From NCBI RefSeq assembly GCF_018873765.1, contig NC_057919.1:65900984-65964983 (forward strand): a stretch of 64,000 nucleotides of DNA, read 5' to 3'. Shown one piece after another: positions 1 through 11,500 of this stretch. Each line of letters starts with the position of its first letter. Positions within the stretch are counted from its first letter, which is position 1. The stretch is from Telopea speciosissima. Its lineage: Eukaryota; Streptophyta; Magnoliopsida; Proteales; Proteaceae. A program made the translations under genes and the position numbers. The notes beneath the pieces were generated by a model that worked only from the letters and a program-made list of their open reading frames with translations, had not been told where the DNA came from and ran no database searches.

Positions 1-1140
1 GCTACAATAAAGAAAAGTGAAAGGGAAAGCAAAGATTCATTAGCAATAGGGAAAATTGTAAGTGACTTTTTGTTCGAACTGATAGGGCTACTCATTTTCT
101 ACCTCTCCATCTTGGTTCTTATACTTCATCTCTTTTGGTTCCAGAGCTTCAATCATCTTGAACTAGTGAGTGTACTAATGCAAATCTTCTTCTGTGCTTC
201 AACTCTCCAATCTCCAGAAGCTCCTCAGCATCTAACACTCCATCTTCTTAAAATAAAGACAGAATTTCGTAAACGACCAAGAACATTAGAATTACTCATG
301 ACATAACAGAATAGGAAGGTCGGCTATATACGTTCTACCATCTTTCCATGAACTTGCAAGATTCTTACCTCCATACTGCTTGGAAGATATATTGGCACCA
401 GGGTCCCATCAAGACCTACAAAATAACAATAAATTGGCTGTGTTTGCAGAGAAGAAAAAGGGAAATTAGATTTGAGGTCATCATAAATACAAGCTAGATA
501 ATCCTAAATGCCATCTACCAACTTCCCTGCCTTGTATAAACAATATAACTCACTCCCAACCCCACAGCTCCATGCATAAAACAACAGAAGTGGGTCTCTC
601 ATTTACGACAACAGTTTGATAGTTTCAGACAAGTTTTTTGCAATTTGTGTTCTCCCTATGCATGGCATATGGTGCTGCCAAGCTACAGCAACTGATGTGC
701 CCCACACGTTATATTCCCTAAGCAACAAACTGTATCCAATATTTCATGTCCTGTGGAAGCCACAATTATGTGATGAATATTCAAAGGAAAATCAAAAGAC
801 CATTAAGTAGGTCAATCTAGACGTATGAAATATCCTGGGTGAGTTACTTTGATTATGGATGAAACCCTTCCCAACATATGTTCTCCAATACGTATGAAAT
901 AATCACCCAATTCTCATAATTTATTACATATATGATGAAAGGGAAAATTCATTACCTCTATCTGTAGTGGAAAATTCTCACCGATCAGTAGAGCCCTCAC
1001 TGTATTGCACACCAAGCAAGTAATAAATATTGCATTCAGCAAACAAACCATGAAATCTTGTTTTCCCCCAGCAATATCTGGGGCCCAACTGTGAGAGGTA
1101 ACTGGGATCAGTAGCTTCCTCACAAACAGGTGTCATTTCA
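1..1140. other. Left-edge non-coding stretch, possible spliced 3' UTR
   Basis: No convincing protein-coding gene is seen here. On the minus strand, downstream of the first PPR gene, two short segments are bounded by splice-like signals. One ends near 954 at a GTAATG-type donor. The other, about 368-417, lies between a TTTGTAG acceptor and a GGTAAG donor. They could be exons of a spliced 3' UTR of the PPR gene, or of a transcript running past the left edge. The open frame at 914-1123 resembles no family I know and is not called as a gene. Confidence 0.25.
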
Positions 1141-1176
1141 AGGACTCAGTTTCAATTCCTAAAATCACATTTATCT

Positions 1177-3195
1177 TCACCAATGAATGCTAATAATGTT
1201 AGAAGTCCTTTTGTCTGAGCCAGTACCCAAGACATCTTCTAGCAAGTGGATTGACCTCAAGGACCCAGTCTTGCCGAAATAGCAGCTCACCAAAACATTC
1301 CATGTGGCAACATTGGGGGAAAGGCCTTCGTTCATCATCCTATTAAGATAAACCATGGCTTCTTCTAAACCAAACCATTCACAAAGACCATGTATCACAC
1401 TAGTGTATGTAACTAAGTTTGGGCGGCAACCTTCTGCAATCATTCCATCCATAAGTTGAACAGCAGTCTCAACTTGACCTCTCTTGCAATAACCATTGAT
1501 GATTATGTTAAATGTGATTGAGTTGGGCTTAATTCCCTTAACAACCATCTTCCCCAAGAACTGCAGTACCTCCTCCACTACACCAACACGGCAAAGTCCA
1601 TTGATAATAATGTTATAAGTCGCTAGGTTCATCTCGATATCCTTTTCAGACATCTCTTCAACAAGCATATAGGCTTCTCTGACATTTCCTCCTCTGTAGA
1701 GACAATCTAGAAGCTCATTGTAGGTTGCAGTATTAGGCAAACACCCTTGTCTTTCCATTTCATCAAAGACCTTCATTGCCCAAGCTACTCTTCCATTGCT
1801 ACACAGTCCTTTGATAAATACATTAAAGGTTACTGTATTCGGTTGGCAATCCTCCAGTGACATTTTCTCAATAAGGCACTGCGCTTGATTAAACATGGAA
1901 TGCCTACAAAGGACATCCACCATGCAGGTGTACACCACAACATTTGGGTGGCAACCACTGTTTATCATCCTGTTCCAAGTCTCTGTTGCGGCCTCCAAGT
2001 CTCCACCTTTCGAGAAGCAGTCAATAAGAATAGCATAGGTTGTCACGTTCGGGAGGCAGCCATTTTCCTCCATTAGATAGAAAACAGACAGAGCCCTACT
2101 GGGATTCTCATTACAGCAAAGACCATGAATTAGTGTGTTATATGCCACGATATTGGGCTGACATCCCTCTCTAACAATCCAGTTCCACACCTGGAGAGCT
2201 TCGTACACTTCTCCTCTAATGAAAAACCCCTTCAACAACGAAGTAAAAGTATGAACATTCGGATGATATCCTCTAACAAACATTTGTGCAAACACAGCAA
2301 GTGACAGCTCAACAGCCCCAACATCACACAGACCATTTATGATTGTCGTGTATGTGATGACATTAGGGTGAATTCTCCTATTCAACATTTCATTGACCAA
2401 GAGTAAAGCATCTTGTATTTTGTTTTCCCGGCATAACCCACTGATGAGAGCATTATAAACAGGCACAACTGGAGTGAATCCAGTGGCAAGCTCCCTTGCT
2501 TGGTTCACCTTACCAAGCCTACAGAGCGTGGATACAATGGTAGTGCAGCTCACAGCATCAGGAGGGCAGCCCTTGTTTGACATCTCAACAAGCAATTTTT
2601 GAGCTGCGTCAACACGATTATTCTTGCACAACGCCTTGAGAAGAATGTTATACGTGAAGACGTTAGGCTCTATTCCATCTTTCTTCATGTTATTGTAGAT
2701 AGGGTTGATCGTCTGAAATCTGTTCTCGTTAAGCAGGGCATCCAAGAGATGATTGTAGATTTTGACAGTTGGTTTGCAACCGAAATCTTGAATCCGATAA
2801 AATGTTTTCAGAGCTTGCTCAGCTGCCCCAGCTTGACTGTAAGAATCGATCACGTTGATGAATATTTCTTCCGAGCAGTTGATTCCCTCTAACTTCATTT
2901 GCTGTAGGAGGTACTGAATGCAATCCATGAGCTTCTCCTCCCCGAGCTTCTCGATCATAGCTTGATACGTACGCTGAGAGTGTTTGAAAACTTTAGAGTT
3001 AGTTATGGACTTGAAGTATTCTAAAGCCACTGTGATGTCTCTCTCTTGTTTCAACCTCTTCAAAACTTCAGATTCTCTTCTTGCATCAGGGACAGATTCT
3101 TTTTTACGATGAAGAATTTGGCTAGTATTGAGGATAAAAGGTAACATACGCTTCTGGGTTTTCAAGATTAACGAGCAACCCTTCTTCAAATTCAT
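1177..3195 (-). CDS. P-class pentatricopeptide repeat protein
   Basis: A single-exon gene of 672 aa built almost entirely of 35-residue pentatricopeptide repeats from about residue 75 to 655. Repeats carry the usual pattern, such as NVFTYNILLKALCKNNRVDA, NVITYTTIINGLCDVG and NIVAYNTLIHGLC. Repeats are of the plain P type, with no E, E+ or DYW tail and no SMR domain, so the expected role is binding one organellar RNA to protect, splice or help translate it. The N-terminus is basic and serine-rich and could be an organelle transit peptide. The start MNLKKG is the only ATG before the repeat block that gives a full-length frame. From memory it resembles Arabidopsis At3g48810 in order and length. 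It is transcribed divergently from the PPR gene at 3334. The RNA target cannot be read from sequence by eye. Confidence 0.93.
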   Translation of the reverse strand: MNLKKGCSLILKTQKRMLPFILNTSQILHRKKESVPDARRESEVLKRLKQERDITVALEYFKSITNSKVFKHSQRTYQAMIEKLGEEKLMDCIQYLLQQMKLEGINCSEEIFINVIDSYSQAGAAEQALKTFYRIQDFGCKPTVKIYNHLLDALLNENRFQTINPIYNNMKKDGIEPNVFTYNILLKALCKNNRVDAAQKLLVEMSNKGCPPDAVSCTTIVSTLCRLGKVNQARELATGFTPVVPVYNALISGLCRENKIQDALLLVNEMLNRRIHPNVITYTTIINGLCDVGAVELSLAVFAQMFVRGYHPNVHTFTSLLKGFFIRGEVYEALQVWNWIVREGCQPNIVAYNTLIHGLCCNENPSRALSVFYLMEENGCLPNVTTYAILIDCFSKGGDLEAATETWNRMINSGCHPNVVVYTCMVDVLCRHSMFNQAQCLIEKMSLEDCQPNTVTFNVFIKGLCSNGRVAWAMKVFDEMERQGCLPNTATYNELLDCLYRGGNVREAYMLVEEMSEKDIEMNLATYNIIINGLCRVGVVEEVLQFLGKMVVKGIKPNSITFNIIINGYCKRGQVETAVQLMDGMIAEGCRPNLVTYTSVIHGLCEWFGLEEAMVYLNRMMNEGLSPNVATWNVLVSCYFGKTGSLRSIHLLEDVLGTGSDKRTSNIISIHW

Positions 3196-3333
3196 GATAA
3201 CACTCCACAGAAACTTGTGCTCTCTCTTTCTCTCTCTCTCTAAAGCAGAGCCCTTGTGAAGTGTTATAGTAAGTATATCGAAGTGTTACTCTAATATTGG
3301 AGCCTCTGCCTCTCCGGTTATAACTTATGAGTG
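3196..3333. promoter_or_regulatory. Short shared intergenic region between two divergent PPR genes
   Basis: Only about 138 bases separate the start codons of the two divergent PPR genes, so both 5' UTRs and both core promoters must lie here or inside the opposite gene. The stretch has a CT/GA-rich run (about 3222-3241, CTCTCTTTCTCTC). I see no clear TATA box. Pyrimidine-rich, TATA-less promoters are common for plant housekeeping genes. Bidirectional activity is inferred from geometry only. Confidence 0.5.
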
Positions 3334-4896
3334 ATGAGTGCTCGTAACATTTTAGTTCCTTCCACCGCTTACCTGAATCAAATTATTAATAAGCGTATAC
3401 GTACCGGTCTTGTAGATGATGCTCGAAAGCTGTTCGATCAGAATCCGGAGTATCGCGACATCGTTTCGTGGAATTCTATGATCGCTGGGTATGTCAAACA
3501 CGATCGATTACGATATGCTAAGGAATTGTTCGATAGAATACCCCTGAGAGATACCGTAACATGGAATACCATGTTACTGGGGTTTCAACGGACCCATGAT
3601 TCGGAAAATGCAGTTCAATATTTTGTAGAGATGGGAAGGATTGGAGAGAGACCCAATGAATTCACTTTGTCAACAATAATTAGCACAATTTCGAGTAGGG
3701 ATTCCAAGTTTCTGATCCAGCAGATTCACACCCGTGTGGTTTGTTTAGCTTTCAACTCAAGCGTGTACGTTGGATCGGCTTTGATGGGTGGTTATGCGAG
3801 TTTGGGGTGTCCGATCTCCTTACGTCGAGCCTTTGAGGATATCTCTGTGAGCAATGTGACTTCATGGAACGCACTTATATCTGGTTACATGGGTTTGGGC
3901 TTTGTAGCCGAGGCTAGTAGGGCTTTCGATTTGATGCCCGAGAGGAACGTGGTTTCATGGACAACGTTGGTTAAAGGGTACATCAGCAATAAAATGCTCG
4001 AAGAAGCTCGTTTCAATTTCGATAGAATGAAAGAAAGAAATGTAGTTTCCTGGACAGTAATGATCAGCGGGTACGAGCAAAATGGCCGCTTCGTTGAGGC
4101 TTTAGAAGTATTTCTTTCGATGTGGAGATCAGGTGGTCGGCCGAACCACTTCACGTTTTCTAGCGTGATCAGTGCTTGTGCGGGTTGCTCAGCTCTGCTC
4201 TTAGGCAAGCAAGTCCATTTAAGCATCTTCAAGTTAGGTTTATTGGTGGATGTGATCTTGTCAAGCTCACTGGTAGACATGTATGCAAAATGTGGGGATA
4301 TCACTGCAGCAGCTTGCGCATTCGAGTCCATGCCAGAGAAGAACATTGTCTCGTGGAATTCCATCATTGGTGGTTATGCTAGACATGGACTTGGAACGAC
4401 AGCACTGGAGGAATTTGAGAGAATGCGGAACAATGGTGTCCAGCCCGATTACGTAACATTCGTTAATGTGTTATCTGCATGTAGTCATGGAGGGTTGGTT
4501 GAAGAAGGTGAGAGACACTTCACGTCAATGGACACAAACTATGGTATCAAAGCAGGGTTGGAGCATTATGCGTGCATGGTTGACCTCTTTGGAAGAGCAG
4601 GGCAGCTAGATAAAGCAGAGAAGATGATCCAGGACATGCCGATTGAGCCTGACGTGACTGTGTGGGGTGCACTGCTTGGGGCCTGTGGCCTGCATTCAAG
4701 TTTGGAGCTTGGTGTGTTCGCTGCAGAGAGGCTGTTCAAGTTGGAAAAGGATCACCCTGCTGTTTACTCGGTGTTGTCCAAGATTCATGGTGAGAGGGAA
4801 GTATGGAGCAGTGTAACTGGGTTGAGGAAGATGATGAAGGAAATGAAAGTCAAGAAACAGAATGCAGGTAGTTGGCTCGAGTCACAGTTCACATGA
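3334..4896 (+). CDS. PLS-class pentatricopeptide repeat protein with E domain
   Basis: An intronless gene of 520 aa. The ATG at 3334 is chosen; an ATG at 3327 is in another frame. PPR motifs start near residue 20 and include DIVSWNSMIAGYVKHDRLRY, NVVSWTTLVKGYI and NVVSWTVMISGYEQNGRFVE. Between about residues 280 and 420 come the typical L/S units (DVILSSSLVDMYAKCGD, PDYVTFVNVLSACSHGGLVE). The C-terminus has the E motif (PDVTVWGALLGACGLHSSLE) and ends at GSWLESQFT, with no E+ or DYW deaminase domain. Proteins of this class usually direct C-to-U RNA editing in plastids or mitochondria, and E-type members depend on a DYW domain supplied in trans. No obvious transit peptide was seen in the short N-terminus. 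Many near neighbours exist in this family, so orthology is not assigned. Confidence 0.92.
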   Translation: MSARNILVPSTAYLNQIINKRIRTGLVDDARKLFDQNPEYRDIVSWNSMIAGYVKHDRLRYAKELFDRIPLRDTVTWNTMLLGFQRTHDSENAVQYFVEMGRIGERPNEFTLSTIISTISSRDSKFLIQQIHTRVVCLAFNSSVYVGSALMGGYASLGCPISLRRAFEDISVSNVTSWNALISGYMGLGFVAEASRAFDLMPERNVVSWTTLVKGYISNKMLEEARFNFDRMKERNVVSWTVMISGYEQNGRFVEALEVFLSMWRSGGRPNHFTFSSVISACAGCSALLLGKQVHLSIFKLGLLVDVILSSSLVDMYAKCGDITAAACAFESMPEKNIVSWNSIIGGYARHGLGTTALEEFERMRNNGVQPDYVTFVNVLSACSHGGLVEEGERHFTSMDTNYGIKAGLEHYACMVDLFGRAGQLDKAEKMIQDMPIEPDVTVWGALLGACGLHSSLELGVFAAERLFKLEKDHPAVYSVLSKIHGEREVWSSVTGLRKMMKEMKVKKQNAGSWLESQFT

Positions 4897-5531
4897 GAGA
4901 AACAAACGTATAGCAATCTTTGCCTTCTCTACTTGGCAGTTATAAGGCACCGGCTGTACCACAAACCTTCAGTACTGTTATCATAGATATGTAACTTCAG
5001 TATTGTTACACGAAAAAACTGATTTTGGTTAAAAATTACAACCTGCATCAAGGGTTTAGAAAAATTCTTTCAAGTTTTCTGTTCTCTTGCACACTTCTCT
5101 CGCTACAGCAAACATCATTAACCATCATGGTGGGGAAGTAGAGCCACAAAGGGCATGGAAATGCTAGTGGAACCATCATGGCTCTGGGCAGATGTGAACC
5201 TGGACCTGAGTGCAGGGTGATCGACGGGGTCCGAGGGTGTTCTCATCAACCATTGATTGATATCCCATTGTGAATGTTGATTTAGTTTAGAGATAGTTAT
5301 GAACCTTGATTTTCTTTATCCAAATATCAACCCCCACCACCCCCCACCCCAAAAAAAATAAAATACATACGAATCAAGATGAAAACAACGAGTTCAAACA
5401 CTTAAAACCTTGTCAGCATCCATTAGGAATCTACCTAGAGCCAGAGCAAAAATCCTGATTCATGTAGTTGTTTTCCTGCAACAGACTTGACACCTAAAAA
5501 ATACACAATTAAACACTACATCCAACTTGCT
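4897..5531. other. Convergent intergenic region
   Basis: This is the space between the ends of the second PPR gene (plus) and the importin-alpha gene (minus), and presumably holds both 3' UTRs. It includes a C/A-rich low-complexity run near 5330-5360. No gene, RNA or transposon was recognised. Confidence 0.5.
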
Positions 5532-8500
5532 TCAACCAAAATTGAAACCACCAGATGGAATATTAGGCTGGTTAGTTCCAAAAGCAAAGTTTCGTTGAGC
5601 AGCCTCCCCACCATCTTGAATATTCTGTTCTTCCTCTTCATCGTCAACCCAGTATCTCTCCAAGATCTTCATAGCCTTCTCATAGATCTCATTGTTATCG
5701 TGGTTTTGGAGATTCTCAATCTTATCCAAACCCTCACATTCATCAATTATTTGTGCGTAGATATTGACTCCATCATTCTTCCCCATCTCTTTGTCAGCCT
5801 CACTCACCTTTAAAATGTTTTCAAGTCCCTCGAGGCAAACTGTCACGATCCTAGGATCTGGACAGATGAGAAGATCACAGAGTGGCTTGATGCAGCCCTG
5901 GCTCACCAAATATCTGCAGCAACAAGAGTATTGTTAAGACATTCAGAGCTTAAGCAAATAGTGGCAGTAGCAGTAGTCACACCAGCACAGCAGTGTTGTT
6001 CCCACAATTGTCAGCAATGATCTACAACTTTTACAGTATAAAGTTCCAGAACACCAATAGTTTCCTACACTCTTCCTACATCAGTCTCGTTTTATATAAC
6101 TTAAAATGAGAATCAAGAAAACAAAGGAATGTCTGGTAAATGAACTATTCTTGACTAAAATAAAACCTTCAACCAAACTGGTTGGGGTCTGCAAGGAGAT
6201 TCGGTGCTAGTAAATACTAGATAAGAATGTTGCCACGTCACAAGATTATGAAGTAAATAGTCTCGGCGAAGGGGGAAATTAAGTTTCATGTCATCACTCC
6301 ATAAACACAACTTATCAATCAATGGACTTGCATGTAGCTGACCCCATTCAGTTGGGATAAGCCTGAGTTTGTTGTTGTTGTTGGACTTACATGTGGTGCA
6401 TATGGTCAAACAACAACATTCAATTAACCCAAACCTGTAGATATTAAAACTTTCCTGTCAACACCCCATTAACACTATTTACCAATCAATGGGCTTGCAT
6501 ATGGTGCACATGGTCAAACAACTTTCAATTAAGCCAAAACTGAATGATTTCCTGCCAAAGAACAACTCAGTGGAAAGATCACAGAACCACCTGATCTAAT
6601 GCATTCTTACACAGCCCCTGAAAAACATGGAGAATTATCAACAAGATTCCAATAGATCAGATGCTAATGATGAACAATAAGGATGCTATCTGGTTATCAA
6701 GACATCCCGGATTGCACGCACTGAATGTAGTTCCTCTTCCCAAATACACCAGGTACATCCATTGATTGACCAGATACAATCCATCAGGCAAGACCCCAAG
6801 AATCAACTTAAAAAGATGGCAAGATAGACAATTTATTTTGATTCCTACTGGCCCGTATTTTTCTCTTCCATAACCAAGAAGAGAGAGAGAGAAGCCTATA
6901 TTCAGCTATAGCACATGGCTGTTTAGAATGGAGACCAAAAATCAAAGTAGGGCAGATAGGATAAACATACTGGATCTGCTCATGGGATCCCCCAGAGGTA
7001 GCATTTGAAATAGCCCAGGCAGCTTCTTTCTTGATGTCAAATTCTGCATGTTGAAGAAGCTGTACTAGAGGGAGGATAATGTTGGCATCAATAACAGCCT
7101 GTTGCACAGCAAGTAGCAGAGAATCATAAATGCATCCTGCTTCCAATATAATCAGTTCTATCTTGGGCACAACTTTGTTGGGCTAAACCGAAACCCAACT
7201 GATGCAACCAAAACTTAGGTCAAGCTGAGCAGTAACATTTCTGTGTATATTTGGTCTCGATTGAATATGACAATTAGTTGACTTGTCAAGAAGAGGGAAA
7301 ATGTACACAAAGTAGACATATTTGAATGGTCCTTACAAGAGATAATTTGAAGTTGTATTGGCGTTTTCAAACCATACTTAAAGATAATTAAAGTGCCTTA
7401 TAAAATGTAGATGTTATTTTCCATCACAATTACTTGAGAAAATATCTGACATATGGCAGCTTTGTTGATGTTCAAATTTTGTGGAGATGTCCATGTCATC
7501 ATCTCTCAGTCTGGAAAGTTCAGCCTAATACTATGTTCCAACATGGAGATATGAAGGTTGCAAATTAATAGGAAATTCAATATTGGCAGTTTTGGTACAA
7601 TTTTGGTTTGACCATTGAAAACACAAGGGTAAAAGACCAAACATGGTGGGTCATATGGCAGAGATGGGATCCAAACTTGACACATGGCTAATCCAAGAGG
7701 GGACTTTCCCACTCAATAGTCATGGCTCAAGAAGGCCAGCAGACCATCATGAGAGGGCTCTCTTAACGGGGCCATTTAAGTCCTCCCCCCATTATAATGT
7801 AGCTGCAATTATACATGTAATTTCTAGTGGGGCCATGAAAAAGATATTTTTTATTTTTTATTTTTTTAATTTAGTAGTTAGTCAAAACAATCCTATAAAT
7901 TTTATAACACAGTTACTAGGTTTTACCACCTAGCCTGTTTTCCTTTCAGGTGAACCAAAAATGTTAACACTAACAGATTCATTTTTGGGTTGATTGTAGC
8001 ACTTGCAGCTTAACACTTTTTAGACTTCAGAGTTGTTGGATAATGTTTCAAACCTGACCTGAGGTTACCAAAACAAAGAACACCCAACCACCCCGATCCA
8101 AACTCTGCTAGGGCCCAAGAACTGTAGCAAAAGTTCTGTTTCAGTAGAATAAGCTCAGGTCTGAGATCAAATTGGGTTGGGCTATTTGGCTCTAATCTCA
8201 ATCAACCATCCTAAGTTGCATTCCTAGATTGCCACCCCAAGACAAAAAGGACCATGGAAATAACTGTGGATCACAGATAGTGTTTGAACATTGTCAGTTA
8301 CCATCTCTTCCTAATCTTGATCGGGTGTCAATCTTGGCCATCAACCGTTTAAAATGTAAAATAATGGCCTAAATCACATAAATTAGGCATTATGTCCAAC
8401 TGGGCTCAATCTAGGAAGTTGCTTGTGGAGAATCTGGATACCAGGATACACATTGCCTGTACCGAGAAGCTACAGTAGTAAGCCAGCTATTACACTTACA

Positions 8501-11500
8501 ATCTTCATAAAATGAATTACTTATTCAGTAGGGAGTAGGAACTAGTAATTGCAATATCTTTACTACCTGTATGACGCTAATGATTGGCTAAAACCAGAAA
8601 TACAATCGACATTTGCTCTGGGTACCACAAAACATAAAGAGTTCCAAAAAAGCAAAACAAGCAGCCAGAACTTCACCTGTATCTGACCTCTATTCCCGGC
8701 AGTGATGTTTGAGATTGTCCAACATGCTTCTTTCTTGATGCTTTTTTTGTGATTTTGAGTGAGAAGTTGAAAGAGGCAAGGGAGCACTTGGTTGTCAATT
8801 ACAAACTGAATACAAAAATCATTGGTTAACATTTCCATGTTGGAGAGTAGAAAATTTCATACGACAGAGTAACTCCTGCTGATACATCACACATGTGCAA
8901 AAGGTTTTTAGTAGCAAGAAAATATCCCACATGCCTGCCTACCATAAAGGCCTTCACGGAAAGGAGGGAAAGAAAAGGCGTATATAATATTAGTTATAGA
9001 AACTATAACTAGGAAGGCAATTGACAAATACATTCAAAACAATAAGGACACCAATGGACTAGGATAGGAATACTGCTCGCTTGATGAGAAGAGGAAGATT
9101 TCATTGGCTTCTCACAAAGTGTTCCAGGCTTTCTCTAAATATGATCAAAGATTGGTGTCTGTGGGCTTGTGGCCCTCTTGGAGCTCATGAGCAAGTTTCT
9201 TTCAAAACCTGGATTTTGAACAACAGATTCCCACCGACACTTGGTTAAAAGTCGGTCGAACAGAATCAGTTGGGCAGGTCAGTCAAAACATTACCAGCCC
9301 AACTTGGAGTTAGAAATAATATGGAAACATCATAGACAAGTTCAGATTACAAAAAAACAAAAACAAAAATAGAGGGAGGGAGAATCCTGCCCTGTTTTTA
9401 ATGATCAAATGTCTTAAAAATAAAAAAATAGCCCTCAGTAGGTTAAAAGAATTTAGAAGGCTAACTATTTTGCATAATAAGAAACAGTATAGATGTGTAT
9501 TATAACAGAAAAGTGAAACCCAAGAGAGGGGAGAGGCCAGAAAGCTTTCTTAAAAGGTTAGGAACTCCAGCCAGATGACTGGGTCTGAATCAAAAATAAT
9601 TGGAATGATTCATAAGATTCACAAATCAAATTAAAAGACTGGAACAGGAATCATTAGATTGTTACAGAGAAGGATACAATGTTAGGATTCAGATGGAACG
9701 TCAGTATTCTTCAACCAAACCATAAACCCTATGAAACCCCTTAGATTTGATCAGGTAACAACATCATTCACTAGATCTTTGCTATATTGTCCAGTCCAAT
9801 CTTAAAGAAGTAAGTTTGGGCATGGCATGTTTCTTTTGCTTCGTTCTTCTTTTTCAGACACATTTGGTATGGTTCTAGAACCTTGTTCAGAGACGTTTTT
9901 GCTGAGACTGACCCAGATTTGGATGCTCAAGTAAAATTTGGAGCATTCCAAAAACTTGGAGATCCAACTACAAGGAGACAAGTAGTCTAGCAAGTTCTTT
10001 CCCAGTCCTCTAAACAGTAGTTAAAACTGGATTGAATTACAATCAAGATGCTTAAAATTAATAATAAAAAAAAAAGATTATATGTTCTTTTTCAATTTTC
10101 TAGAACCACTGTAAAAAAAAAAAAAATTAGTTGCTAATTCATCTTGGTTTCATGCATATACATTTAGCTAATGTATAACAAATATTCCACAAGTCCATAC
10201 TATGACAGGATGCATGGTATGTACATTTTAAAGCAATATAACATCACAAATTCACACTTCAGAACAAGACAACTAATAAAACTAGAAACCACACACCTTG
10301 AGAATATATTCTTATGAATTATAACCATCAGAGCAGTGTCAATGATTAGAGCATAGTCATTATTTACTAGAAACCACACACCTTGAGAATATATTCTTAT
10401 GAATTATAACCATCAGAGCAGTGTCAATGATTAGAGCATGGTCATTATTTGTTAACCAGAAAATTATTCAGGGCACCTTTAATTTTATGCACCATAGGTC
10501 AATGCACCACGCCAATCATCCATCTCAACATCATCTCAATGAGTCAATTTTTAAGTAAAGAAGATTAATAACAACTACTTTGCAAATATACAGTTTCTTT
10601 ATTATCCTATATGCTGCTCTTACAACCATGTTAGAGAAATTATCTTTAGTTTCAGTGGAATACATTGATCATAAAACAACCAAGAGCACCTTTCACTTCA
10701 TCTACCTAACTCTAATTCTACAGGCAACATTTTCTAGAATACCCCCTCCCATTGATGATTGAACCATACGAATGGATACTTTGGGGTATCACTTGGTTAT
10801 CAATCTTAACAACTCCATTTTTACTCCTGTTTTTACAAAAGGTGCATTCTCCGCGTTCTTTTTTCAGTTGCACTCATCTTAAACCCATAAAGCTTAAAGC
10901 ACCCTCCACAATTCAAAATTGGTATTTATCCTTCTCCAGTCTCACCAATAGAAACTACAAAATTGGATTTTAAGGTTTAAGCAAACTTATTCATAACCAG
11001 TGCAAAGAGGTATTGACTCATGCTGACTGCAATCAATTAAAGGAGAAATTCAATACAACCATCAACCAATGATTCCGACAAACCCAGACATACCCCAAAT
11101 TTAGGCACCCTTAGCATGGCTCATGCAGCCAGAATAAGTACCCTCATTGTGGGGCACAAACTTAGTGTTGGCCTCCTGCAACTCAATATATTTGCCCCTT
11201 TAGGCCGTTTCAGTAGAATTTCAAAATCAAATAACAATCAAGTAATTGATCAGCTGTCAACATTTTTGGTGTCTGCAAAGGATATCAGCAGCATTCCTAT
11301 AGCCATCAAGATATTGTTATGCACCCTTGTTGAAGTTTGAAATCATAGGGGAAAAAGTGCTTAGATCATAATTCTAGACATCAGAAGCAATAGTTTACAT
11401 CCCCATTTTTCTTAATTGTCTTTATTATCCATCAAAAAGAGTTCAATCTTTCTTGTCACATTCAGAAAATAAAAATAACATCTATCTTATAATAGAAATA

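Noticed and set aside
914-1123. 69-aa minus-strand frame
   Set aside because: No domain; more likely part of a 3' UTR or intron.
3885-4367. 160-aa minus-strand frame
   Set aside because: Antisense shadow of the PPR gene at 3334-4896; long antisense frames are common in PPR genes.
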